This document shows positions 1 through 5,125 of a DNA stretch of 9,989 nucleotides, piece by piece. The notes under the pieces were generated by a model. The model was not told the origin of the DNA and made no database searches. It worked only from the letters and a program-made list of their open reading frames with translations. Position 1 is the stretch's first letter, and every line of letters starts with the position of its first letter. Location of the stretch: NCBI GenBank assembly GCA_020047775.1, contig JAIFNK010000088.1, positions 1 through 9,989 of the forward strand. The letters are read 5' to 3'. Origin of the DNA: Akkermansia sp. (GTDB taxonomy: Bacteria > Verrucomicrobiota > Verrucomicrobiia > Verrucomicrobiales > Akkermansiaceae). A program made the translations under genes and the position numbers.

Positions 1-223
1 CGTCCTTCAATGGATGGTGGCGTCGCGGGCCTCCTGCCCGTTGTGCGTCACCGCAGTGCTCGCACCGAGAGCCTGCATGAAGAACCGGCGGGCCAAAACC
101 TTCTTCGGCAGCCACCGGCTGCGGGTGGCGTCGGCAATTCTGTTCAGGAACCGCTTCCGTTGCCAGTATTGCAATGAACCAACGGTGTTGGAGCTGCGTG
201 AAAGACTCGACGGAGACGAAACC
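1..223. other. Left-edge region without a supportable gene
   Basis: Short open frames exist on both strands here (plus 14-259; minus 7-318). Both have GC-rich third positions, but neither matches a family I recognise. Both also run through the terminator hairpin at 224-253, and the minus one overlaps the end of the fasciclin gene in another frame. The plus frame has three Cys-x2-Cys pairs (SCPLC, CQYC, CRRC), which could suggest a zinc-binding peptide, but it has no other support. A 5-bp hairpin (CGGGC/GCCCG) lies near 26-40. I treat the stretch as intergenic, or as the remnant of a gene lying mostly outside the window. Confidence 0.4.
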
Positions 224-253
224 AAAAAGCACCTGCGACAATGCCGCAGGTGC
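224..253 (-). terminator. Intrinsic terminator of the fasciclin gene
   Basis: Read on the minus strand, a perfect 9-bp stem (GCACCTGCG, 253-245, paired with CGCAGGTGC, 237-229) encloses a 7-nt loop and is followed directly by five T residues (228-224). It lies about 20 nt past the fasciclin stop codon in the right orientation. Stem, loop and U-tract all fit a rho-independent terminator. Confidence 0.85.
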
Positions 254-274
254 CATTGAGCTAGCAGGGGGATT

Positions 275-835
275 TTACTTTTCGAGTCCCGCGAATCCTT
301 CCAAAGACTTGGGAACAAGCACCGTGCCGATGGTGTGCATGACGCCGTTGGTCGCGGTCACGTCAGCACTGAAGACCTTGGAACCATCGACCTCGACCTT
401 GTCGGCCTCGACGGCAACCTTGACCTTCTCACCGTTCATTGTCTTCACCTCACCCGCCTTGAAGTCCGCCGCGAGCACTTTCCCAGCTACTACGTGATAG
501 AGAAGCAGCGAGCGGAGTTTTTCCTTGTTCTCGGGAAGCATGAGCTTGGTGAGGACTTCTGCAGGCAGCTTGCCGAAGGCTTCGTCGGTCGGGGCGAAGA
601 TGGTGAACTCTCCCTTGTTGCCGAGGGTCAGGTCGAGTTCCGCCGCCTTGAGCGCTTTCGTGAGGGTGGAGAACGTGACGCTGTCGCCGATCACCGAGCT
701 AAGTGAACCTTTTTGAACGGTGGCCTTCTCCTCCATTTTGGGTTTTTCCGCTGTTGCATCCTGGGAGAATGCAATCGGACTGGCTGCTGCCATGGAGATG
801 AGCAGGGTGGCGTGGATCATGTGTTTCGTTTTCAT
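275..835 (-). CDS. Secreted fasciclin (FAS1) domain protein
   Basis: This 186-residue protein has an N-terminal signal peptide: Lys residues at 2 and 4, a hydrophobic stretch at about 6-23, and a likely cut after AFS at residue 24. A charged linker (25-42) follows, then one complete FAS1 domain (about 43-183). The family motifs are visible: H1 as FTIFAPTDEAF (77-87), the YH pair at 113-114, and H2 as NGVMHTIGTVLVP (163-175). FAS1 domains are extracytoplasmic adhesion or interaction modules; in bacteria the single-domain MPB70-like form is common and its ligand is usually unknown. Export to the periplasm or outside is the expected location. The start at 835 gives an intact signal peptide but has no clear Shine-Dalgarno sequence. 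The gene is monocistronic, with its own terminator at 224-253, and is divergent from the lipoprotein gene. The family call is firm; the role (surface adhesion or matrix) is inferred. Confidence 0.93.
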   Translation of the reverse strand: MKTKHMIHATLLISMAAASPIAFSQDATAEKPKMEEKATVQKGSLSSVIGDSVTFSTLTKALKAAELDLTLGNKGEFTIFAPTDEAFGKLPAEVLTKLMLPENKEKLRSLLLYHVVAGKVLAADFKAGEVKTMNGEKVKVAVEADKVEVDGSKVFSADVTATNGVMHTIGTVLVPKSLEGFAGLEK

Positions 836-1074
836 AATATCGTTTGTTGTTTTTTGTGAATCGGGCTTTCACCAACTCTTCGACGTTTACTATGGCGTCT
901 CGATTGGGGCGGCGCCATGGGGTGAAAGCCCCATTTGGCAGAGGGAGGCACGCACATGCCGCAAGGCGCCGACGGTTGCCGGAAGGAGGGTTTCACCCCA
1001 TAGCGGCGACTCCCTGAGCGGGGTAGGATCCACTCATCCGCCACAGGTGGAAAATCCAAAAACAACCTACCGTC
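836..1074. other. Divergent intergenic region, fasciclin / lipoprotein
   Basis: This 239-nt region separates two divergently transcribed genes and should hold both promoters. I do not see a convincing -35/-10 pair on either strand. Much of it (911-1005) is the palindromic repeat element annotated separately. A further short inverted match (GGGCTTTCACC at 863-873 against GGTGAAAGCCC at 921-931) lies on the fasciclin side. Confidence 0.6.
911..1005. repeat. Palindromic repeat element with GGGGTGAAA ends
   Basis: The arms at 913-927 and 991-1005 are inverted copies matching at 14 of 15 positions, with an 11-bp perfect core ATGGGGTGAAA / TTTCACCCCAT. The left arm also contains its own hairpin (ATGGGG, TGAAAG loop, CCCCAT; 917-934). 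The 17-mer GGCGCCATGGGGTGAAA at 911-927 recurs exactly, in inverted orientation, at 9641-9657. The size of about 95 nt, the terminal inverted repeats and the lack of coding capacity resemble a REP-type or miniature mobile element. I find no clear target-site duplication and no transposase, so the mobile interpretation is inference. Confidence 0.55.
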
Positions 1075-1377
1075 ATGATACACACCAAACTAATCACACT
1101 CGCATTCATCGCAATCCTCGCAGTCGGGTGCGATAAACAGAAGACCGCCATCGATGATAACAAGGACGCAACCAAGGAGTCCATCGACACGCGCAAGGAT
1201 GAGGTGGACGCCAATGCAAAGGCCGCGACCAAACAAACTGAAGCGAACGCCACCATCGACAAGGCCCGGATCGAGGCTAACAAGGACTCCGCCCAGGCGC
1301 AGCTGGATGCCGACAAGAAGATGGTGGATGCCGAAGCGGAAGCCGCAAAAGCCAAGGTGGACGCTGAGAAAAAGTGA
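1075..1377 (+). CDS. Small Ala/Lys/Asp-rich coiled-coil lipoprotein
   Basis: This 100-residue protein begins with a short Lys-containing n-region and a hydrophobic segment (residues 6-18), ending in a lipobox LAVGC whose Cys19 would be lipidated after signal peptidase II cleavage. Asp20 directly follows the Cys; in Escherichia coli an Asp at +2 keeps lipoproteins in the inner membrane, though whether that rule holds here is unknown. The rest (about 24-100) is almost wholly charged residues and Ala, with repeated D-A-x/K-A-x patterns (for example DANAKAATK, DAEAEAAKAK). It is strongly helical and likely a coiled-coil spacer or periplasmic tether. It lies 107 nt upstream of the AI-2E-type permease on the same strand, with a foldable spacer between. 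No Shine-Dalgarno is evident. I do not recognise a named family; the lipoprotein nature is clear and the function unknown. Confidence 0.8.
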   Translation: MIHTKLITLAFIAILAVGCDKQKTAIDDNKDATKESIDTRKDEVDANAKAATKQTEANATIDKARIEANKDSAQAQLDADKKMVDAEAEAAKAKVDAEKK

Positions 1378-1386
1378 TTGCCCTGG

Positions 1387-1464
1387 GCGGATGACGACCT
1401 GCCCCTCAGGCGTGCGGGGACGCTTCCGGCGGATCGCTTCTGATCCGGAGCGTCCCTCATCCGC
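1387..1464 (+). ncRNA. Possible three-way-junction RNA structure between genes
   Basis: An 8-bp perfect stem (GCGGATGA, 1387-1394, with TCATCCGC, 1457-1464) closes two internal hairpins: CCTG/CAGG (1398-1401/1407-1410), and a longer arm with GACGCT/AGCGTC (1419-1424/1449-1454) topped by CGGATC/GATCCG (1430-1435/1442-1447). The structure sits between the lipoprotein stop and the permease start, ending 20 nt before the ATG. No T-run follows, so it is not a standard intrinsic terminator. It may be an mRNA 3' stabiliser, a leader of the permease gene, or a chance fold. I match it to no known RNA family. Confidence 0.35.
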
Positions 1465-1484
1465 TGGTAATTCCCGCAATCTTC

Positions 1485-3317
1485 ATGGCCATCACCGGGA
1501 AACGAACTTCCACCGCGGAGTCGCTGGCAGTGATTTCCAACGTGCTTCTCGGCGCGTTTATCATTCTGTCGCTGTATTTCGCGAGGGAGCTTCTTGTTCC
1601 ACTGGCGCTGTCGGCACTGCTGACATTCATGTTAGCTCCGGTGGTCACCCGACTTCAGCGCTGGCTCGGGCGCATCGGGGCGGTGCTTCTGGTGGTGGCG
1701 ATGATGTTTGCCGTCACGGGAGGCGTAGGGTGGGTGCTCACCCGCCAGGCGATCGATCTGGCGAACCAGTTGCCGGGTTATAAGGAGAACATCCAGCTGA
1801 AACTGCGAGCAATCCAGGTTCCTAGCCAGGGGCCGTTTTCAAAGCTTTCTAGCACCCTGGAAGAGTTGAAGAAGGATCTTCCCGGAAGTGAGGCCGCCGG
1901 TTTGCCGCTAGGTAATGCTTCCATTTCCGGTGGTGGGAACCAAGTGACGCGGGTGGCGGTTGTCAACGGGAAGGATCAGCGGTTGGAGTTCATGCAGGGC
2001 ATCCTGGCTCCGGTGCTGGGACCGCTGGGATCGGCGGCGTTGGTAGTCCTGCTCTTGGTTTTCATGCTCCTCCAGCGCGAGGATCTGCGGAACCGGATGA
2101 TCCGGCTGATAGGGCAGGGACGCATGACCGCCACCGCGCGCGCCATGGATGACGCCGGAGCCCGGGTGTCGAAGTATTTGCTTATGCAGATCGTGGTCAA
2201 CGTAACCTACGGGATCCCCGTCGCTGTTGGATTGTATTTCATCGGCGTGCCGAACGCGATTCTGTGGGGGGCGCTTGCCACCGTGCTGCGGTTCATCCCA
2301 TACATCGGCCCATGGATCGCGGCGGCGTTCCCCATTTTGCTCTCGCTCGCGTCGTCGCCGGGATGGATGGCTCCGCTACTCACCATCGGGCTGTTTGTCG
2401 CGCTGGAATTGATTAGCAACAATGTGATGGAACCATGGTTGTATGGCTCCAGCACCGGCGTCACACCGTTCGCATTGATTGTGGCCGCGTTTGTTTGGAC
2501 TTGGTTGTGGGGCCCTGTGGGATTGGTTCTGGCCACGCCGCTGACAGTCTGTCTGGTGGTGATGGGGCGGCACATTCCGAAACTCGCGTTTCTTAGCATT
2601 GTGCTCAGCGACGATGACGCCCTTACCCCGGCGGAGGATTGTTATCAACGCTTGCTTCGGGTGGGTGAGCAGGACGAAATGGAACTGGTTGACCAGTATT
2701 TGAAGACGAAACCGCTGGTCGAATTGTTCGACAACGTTCTGATTCCGGTAGTCACCGCGGCTGGGACGGATCATCGGCTTGGCTTTCTTGAAACCGGACA
2801 ACTGGAGTTCGTGGAACAGGGGCTGAGTGATATGATCGACGCGGTTTCGCAGGACGTGCCAGCGCCGGATGAGATGAAATTGCGGGTCTGCTGCGTGCCG
2901 GCGCGGGCCCGTCGCGATCAACTCGCCGGCGAAATGCTGGCACAGCTGTTACAGCAAAATGGCCATCCTGCGAGAAGCGCGACTGCAAGGATGTCGTTGA
3001 GGGAATTGGATACCTGGGTGAGGGAGGCCGGGGCGGACGTGGTCTGCATCTCGGTCGTGGCGCCGACCGCGCTGATTCACGCGCGCTATCTTTGTTCGAA
3101 ACTGCGCGCGAATTTTCCTGAGTTGAAAATCATGGTCGGGCTGTGGGGACGTCCCGAACTGACTGCCGAAGTGGTCGGGCCGCTGGAGGACTCGGGTGCC
3201 GACGAGGTGGTCACGCTGCTGGCGGAGGCGATGAACCGGGTGGCGGCTCACGCGTCCAAGGTGGATGGGCGGCGAATCGCCGCGCGGGAAGTCGCCGACA
3301 TGCCGGTCCATTCCTGA
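1485..3317 (+). CDS. AI-2E family permease with B12-binding-like tail
   Basis: This 610-residue protein's N-terminal part (about 13-365) is the AI-2E / PerM-type transporter domain. Hydrophobic segments are at about 13-33, 37-57, 63-87, 180-197, 235-254, 258-290, 296-312 and 327-360, with a soluble loop (about 88-170) between the third and fourth. Family motifs include PYIGPWIA (272-279) and EPWLYG (316-321). Members are inner-membrane exporters or permeases; some were linked to autoinducer-2 or to Na+/H+ antiport, so the substrate here is unknown. The C-terminal part (about 375-590) is cytosolic: a helical segment (LVELFDNVLIP, 411-421), then an alternating beta/alpha domain (VCCVPARARRDQL, 468-480; DVVCISVV, 518-525; KIMVGLWG, 548-555) resembling a cobalamin-binding fold. 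The usual Asp-x-His-x2-Gly motif is absent. Longer AI-2E proteins with such tails are known. The start at 1485 has no clear Shine-Dalgarno. The 3' end converges on the NlpC/P60 gene with 5 nt between. Confidence 0.88.
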   Translation: MAITGKRTSTAESLAVISNVLLGAFIILSLYFARELLVPLALSALLTFMLAPVVTRLQRWLGRIGAVLLVVAMMFAVTGGVGWVLTRQAIDLANQLPGYKENIQLKLRAIQVPSQGPFSKLSSTLEELKKDLPGSEAAGLPLGNASISGGGNQVTRVAVVNGKDQRLEFMQGILAPVLGPLGSAALVVLLLVFMLLQREDLRNRMIRLIGQGRMTATARAMDDAGARVSKYLLMQIVVNVTYGIPVAVGLYFIGVPNAILWGALATVLRFIPYIGPWIAAAFPILLSLASSPGWMAPLLTIGLFVALELISNNVMEPWLYGSSTGVTPFALIVAAFVWTWLWGPVGLVLATPLTVCLVVMGRHIPKLAFLSIVLSDDDALTPAEDCYQRLLRVGEQDEMELVDQYLKTKPLVELFDNVLIPVVTAAGTDHRLGFLETGQLEFVEQGLSDMIDAVSQDVPAPDEMKLRVCCVPARARRDQLAGEMLAQLLQQNGHPARSATARMSLRELDTWVREAGADVVCISVVAPTALIHARYLCSKLRANFPELKIMVGLWGRPELTAEVVGPLEDSGADEVVTLLAEAMNRVAAHASKVDGRRIAAREVADMPVHS

Positions 3318-3322
3318 TTCTA

Positions 3323-3979
3323 TCAGTCCGGCGGCTCCGCAATTCCCGGTGGCGTGCCGTAGCCGAGGAAGGCGGTTTTCGCTCCGGCGACTGGCAGACG
3401 GAAATCATAAACTCCGTATCCGTTCGCCTTGGTGCCCCGATAGGACCTGGCGTCGGTGGAATTGATCATCACCGGACGAGCATCCTTGGCTTCCTTGCCC
3501 AAATACATGGCGACGTGGGTGATCGTTATGGCCGCGCCCGAGTCCGACGTGGCGGGCCTGCCCCAAAATAACAGGTCGGCGGGCCGCAGGTGTTTCATGC
3601 CGGGATGATTCAAGTCCACCGCATCCGCCGTTCCCTTGTGGAGCCGGCCTTTCAGGTTCAGCCATTCATATTGCGCGGTCGATGTGCGCGGCGGATCGAG
3701 GCCGACACTTCGTATCACGAAATACATCGCTCCGGAGCAATCAAAGCCGCCATCCGAAGGTTCCGCACCGCGTGCGGTGTAGGGCAGCCATGGTGAGTCC
3801 CTGGCAACCGCAAGCGCCGCTTCAATCAAGTTCCGGCGATCCTCCGGCAGGGACGCGAAGTCCGCCAGGTCCGCCGTCGCGATCAGGGCCGGCTTTCCAA
3901 AACTGGCTTTGACCGGAGGTGGCTTGACGGTCTGGGCGAAAGTGGAAAGTGGAAGACACAGTGCCAAGTTTCTAAACAT
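3323..3979 (-). CDS. Exported NlpC/P60-type cysteine peptidase
   Basis: From the chosen start this is 218 residues. A short signal peptide (1-15 or so, MFRNLALCLPLSTFA) leads into a soluble domain. The NlpC/P60 core is marked by the nucleophile in FDCSGAMYFV (Cys81), the general base in ITHVAMYLG (His155) and a polar residue in VMINST (Asn173) that may be the third active-site residue. Family members cleave peptide bonds in peptidoglycan stem peptides, typically between D-Glu and diaminopimelate or in the cross-bridge, so a periplasmic cell-wall role is expected. An upstream in-frame ATG at 4012 would give 229 residues but puts a polar segment before the signal peptide, so 3979 is preferred. 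The gene is convergent with the permease and divergent from the DUF3309 gene. The substrate cannot be read from sequence. Confidence 0.87.
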   Translation of the reverse strand: MFRNLALCLPLSTFAQTVKPPPVKASFGKPALIATADLADFASLPEDRRNLIEAALAVARDSPWLPYTARGAEPSDGGFDCSGAMYFVIRSVGLDPPRTSTAQYEWLNLKGRLHKGTADAVDLNHPGMKHLRPADLLFWGRPATSDSGAAITITHVAMYLGKEAKDARPVMINSTDARSYRGTKANGYGVYDFRLPVAGAKTAFLGYGTPPGIAEPPD

Positions 3980-4209
3980 GCCTAAAATAGATTCCGCAGC
4001 GTGGCATTGCAACAGTCCACTTGAGAATCATTAACTTGGTGATTCCCTTTGATTTTGAAACCTTTCCGGTGACGACGAGGGTAGGGTTTCTTCTTATGGC
4101 AATCCACCGGATTTGTGCGATATTCGGATTGCCCTGCAAGCGGACCACGCCAGTCAAGAAGGAGCACCAATCCACATTTGGTGCGTGGTTCGCACAAAAT
4201 AACAATACG
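3980..4209. other. Divergent intergenic region, NlpC/P60 / DUF3309
   Basis: This 230-nt region must hold promoters for both flanking genes; I see no confident -35/-10 pair. Its right half (4098-4198) is rich in complementary segments, annotated separately. An in-frame ATG at 4021 would extend the DUF3309 gene by 63 residues. That extension has no family support and would bury the normal N terminus, so I treat it as untranslated. Confidence 0.55.
4098..4198 (+). promoter_or_regulatory. Candidate folded leader of the DUF3309-CheB run
   Basis: Several exact complementarities are packed ahead of the start at 4210. P1 is GGCAATCC/GGATTGCC (4098-4105/4126-4133, 20-nt loop). P2 is GCACCAA/TTGGTGC (4164-4170/4178-4184). 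P3 is GTGCG/CGCAC (4181-4185/4191-4195); it shares bases with P2, so the two exclude each other. The P1 loop segment TTTGTGCGA (4112-4120) is a perfect 9-bp complement of TCGCACAAA (4190-4198), which would form a pseudoknot-like contact competing with P3. The regions at 4101-4119 and 4169-4185 are also imperfect direct repeats (AATCCAC, ATTTG, TGCG), which partly explains the pairings. A strong Shine-Dalgarno-like AAGGAG (4159-4164) overlaps P2 and lies 45 nt before the ATG. No known riboswitch class is recognised. Confidence 0.4.
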
Positions 4210-4368
4210 ATGTCACTAGGAACCATTTTGTTGATCGTCCTCATCCTCATGTTGGTAGGTGCGGTGCCTTCGTGGCCGCACAGCCGCAACTGGGGTTATT
4301 TCCCGAGCGGACTGCTGGGTGTGGCTCTGATTATTCTCATCATCATGCTGTTGACCGGGCGCCTCTGA
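4210..4368 (+). CDS. DUF3309 family small membrane protein
   Basis: This 52-residue peptide starts MSLGTILLIVLILMLVGAVP, continues with a short polar loop containing the family-typical SWPHSRNWGYFPSG, and ends in a second hydrophobic helix (about 34-49) and GRL. This two-helix hairpin with the W-P-x-S-x-x-W-G-Y-x-P-S-G core is the DUF3309 signature; the normal length is about 50 residues. The family is widespread in Proteobacteria and related groups. Its function is unknown, and an association with stress or envelope conditions is inference. The ATG at 4210 fits family length. No Shine-Dalgarno lies close by; the nearest, AAGGAG, is 45 nt upstream beyond a hairpin. The stop is only 3 nt before the CheB-type gene, so the two are very likely co-transcribed and possibly translationally coupled. 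Confidence 0.88.
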   Translation: MSLGTILLIVLILMLVGAVPSWPHSRNWGYFPSGLLGVALIILIIMLLTGRL

Positions 4369-4371
4369 CCT

Positions 4372-4980
4372 ATGCCGTCCAAACCGACATCTCCACAAGC
4401 ATCAGCCACCTGCGTGATCGCCATGGCGACCTCCTCCGGTGGTTTGAGCGCTTTGTCGCGGATTCTGGGAAGTCTGCCCGGGGACTTCAAGGCGGCCATC
4501 GCCATCGTGATGCATATTTCGCCCGACCATAAGAGTCTCTTGGCTGAAATTCTGGGGTGCCGCACGGCGCTGAGGGTCAAACAAGCTCAGGCTGGCGACA
4601 CGCTCTATCATTCAGGTGTTTTCATCGCCCCACCAAACCACCACATGATGGTGACGGAAGGTGGAGTCCTTGTCCTGTCCTCACCGTCTGCGGAGAAAGT
4701 CCATTACGCGCGTCCGTCGGCGGAGCCGTTGTTCGCCTCGGTGGCGAGGATCTATCAGTCGAAGTCGATTGCCGTGGTGCTCACGGGTGGGGATGGTGAC
4801 GGTTCGACCGGGGTGGGGATCATCAAGGATCGCGGTGGCATCGTCATCGCGCAGGATCGCTCCACGTCACAGGATTTCAGCATGCCGGAGACGGCAATCG
4901 AGACCGGCGATGTGGATTTCATTCTGCCTTTGGACGAAATCGCGCCCAAGTTACTCCACTTGGTAAGTGCGTGCGGCTGA
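4372..4980 (+). CDS. Receiver-less CheB-type methylesterase domain protein
   Basis: This 202-residue protein consists of a single CheB C-terminal (methylesterase/deamidase) domain, about residues 12-198. The catalytic triad can be placed as Ser21 in ATSSGG (usual form GASxGG), His48 in IVMHIS, and Asp143 in TGGDGDGSTG (usual form TGMGxDGxxG). The FIAPPNHHMMV stretch (84-94) is also typical. In chemotaxis, CheB removes methyl groups from receptor glutamates under control of a phosphorylated receiver domain; here there is no receiver, so control must differ. The usual Gly before the catalytic Ala-Ser and the Met of TGM are replaced, so activity may be altered, although the triad is present. It lies 3 nt after DUF3309 and upstream of a second CheB domain fused to CheR. 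Stand-alone CheB domains near CheB/CheR/PAS proteins are common in non-chemotaxis signalling loci. Confidence 0.88.
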   Translation: MPSKPTSPQASATCVIAMATSSGGLSALSRILGSLPGDFKAAIAIVMHISPDHKSLLAEILGCRTALRVKQAQAGDTLYHSGVFIAPPNHHMMVTEGGVLVLSSPSAEKVHYARPSAEPLFASVARIYQSKSIAVVLTGGDGDGSTGVGIIKDRGGIVIAQDRSTSQDFSMPETAIETGDVDFILPLDEIAPKLLHLVSACG

Positions 4981-5125
4981 TCGTACGGATAAACCCGACC
5001 ACTAGGATACCGGGAGATTTGTGTTGCGAGGCACATTCCAAAAGAGCATCGTTCAAGCGGTGTTAATGACTAAATCCGGCACCGTTCGATCAACCCAGGC
5101 GGATGGAACCGCAGGAAACGATTTC

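Noticed and set aside
832..1083. Minus-strand frame of 83 codons across the intergenic repeat
   Set aside because: It consists mainly of translated repeat and promoter sequence, overlaps the start of the lipoprotein gene, and has no family resemblance.
3980..4012. Upstream start at 4012 for the NlpC/P60 gene
   Set aside because: It adds a polar 11-residue segment before a good signal peptide; the ATG at 3979 gives a normal exported protein.
4021..4209. 63-residue N-terminal extension of the DUF3309 gene from an ATG at 4021
   Set aside because: DUF3309 proteins are about 50 residues and begin MSLGTILLIVL. The upstream part has no family match and overlaps palindromic leader sequence.
4178..4219. 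Tiny leader-peptide frame (TTG 4178 or GTG 4181 to TAG 4219) after AAGGAG at 4159-4164
   Set aside because: The spacing of 13 to 16 nt from the Shine-Dalgarno is too long and the start codons are weak. It cannot be supported from sequence alone.
5021..5125. GTG at 5021 or ATG at 5066 as start of the CheB-CheR-PAS gene
   Set aside because: The stretch has lower third-position GC and rarer codons than the rest of the gene. The ATG at 5126 has AGGA at 9 nt. They are kept only as alternatives.
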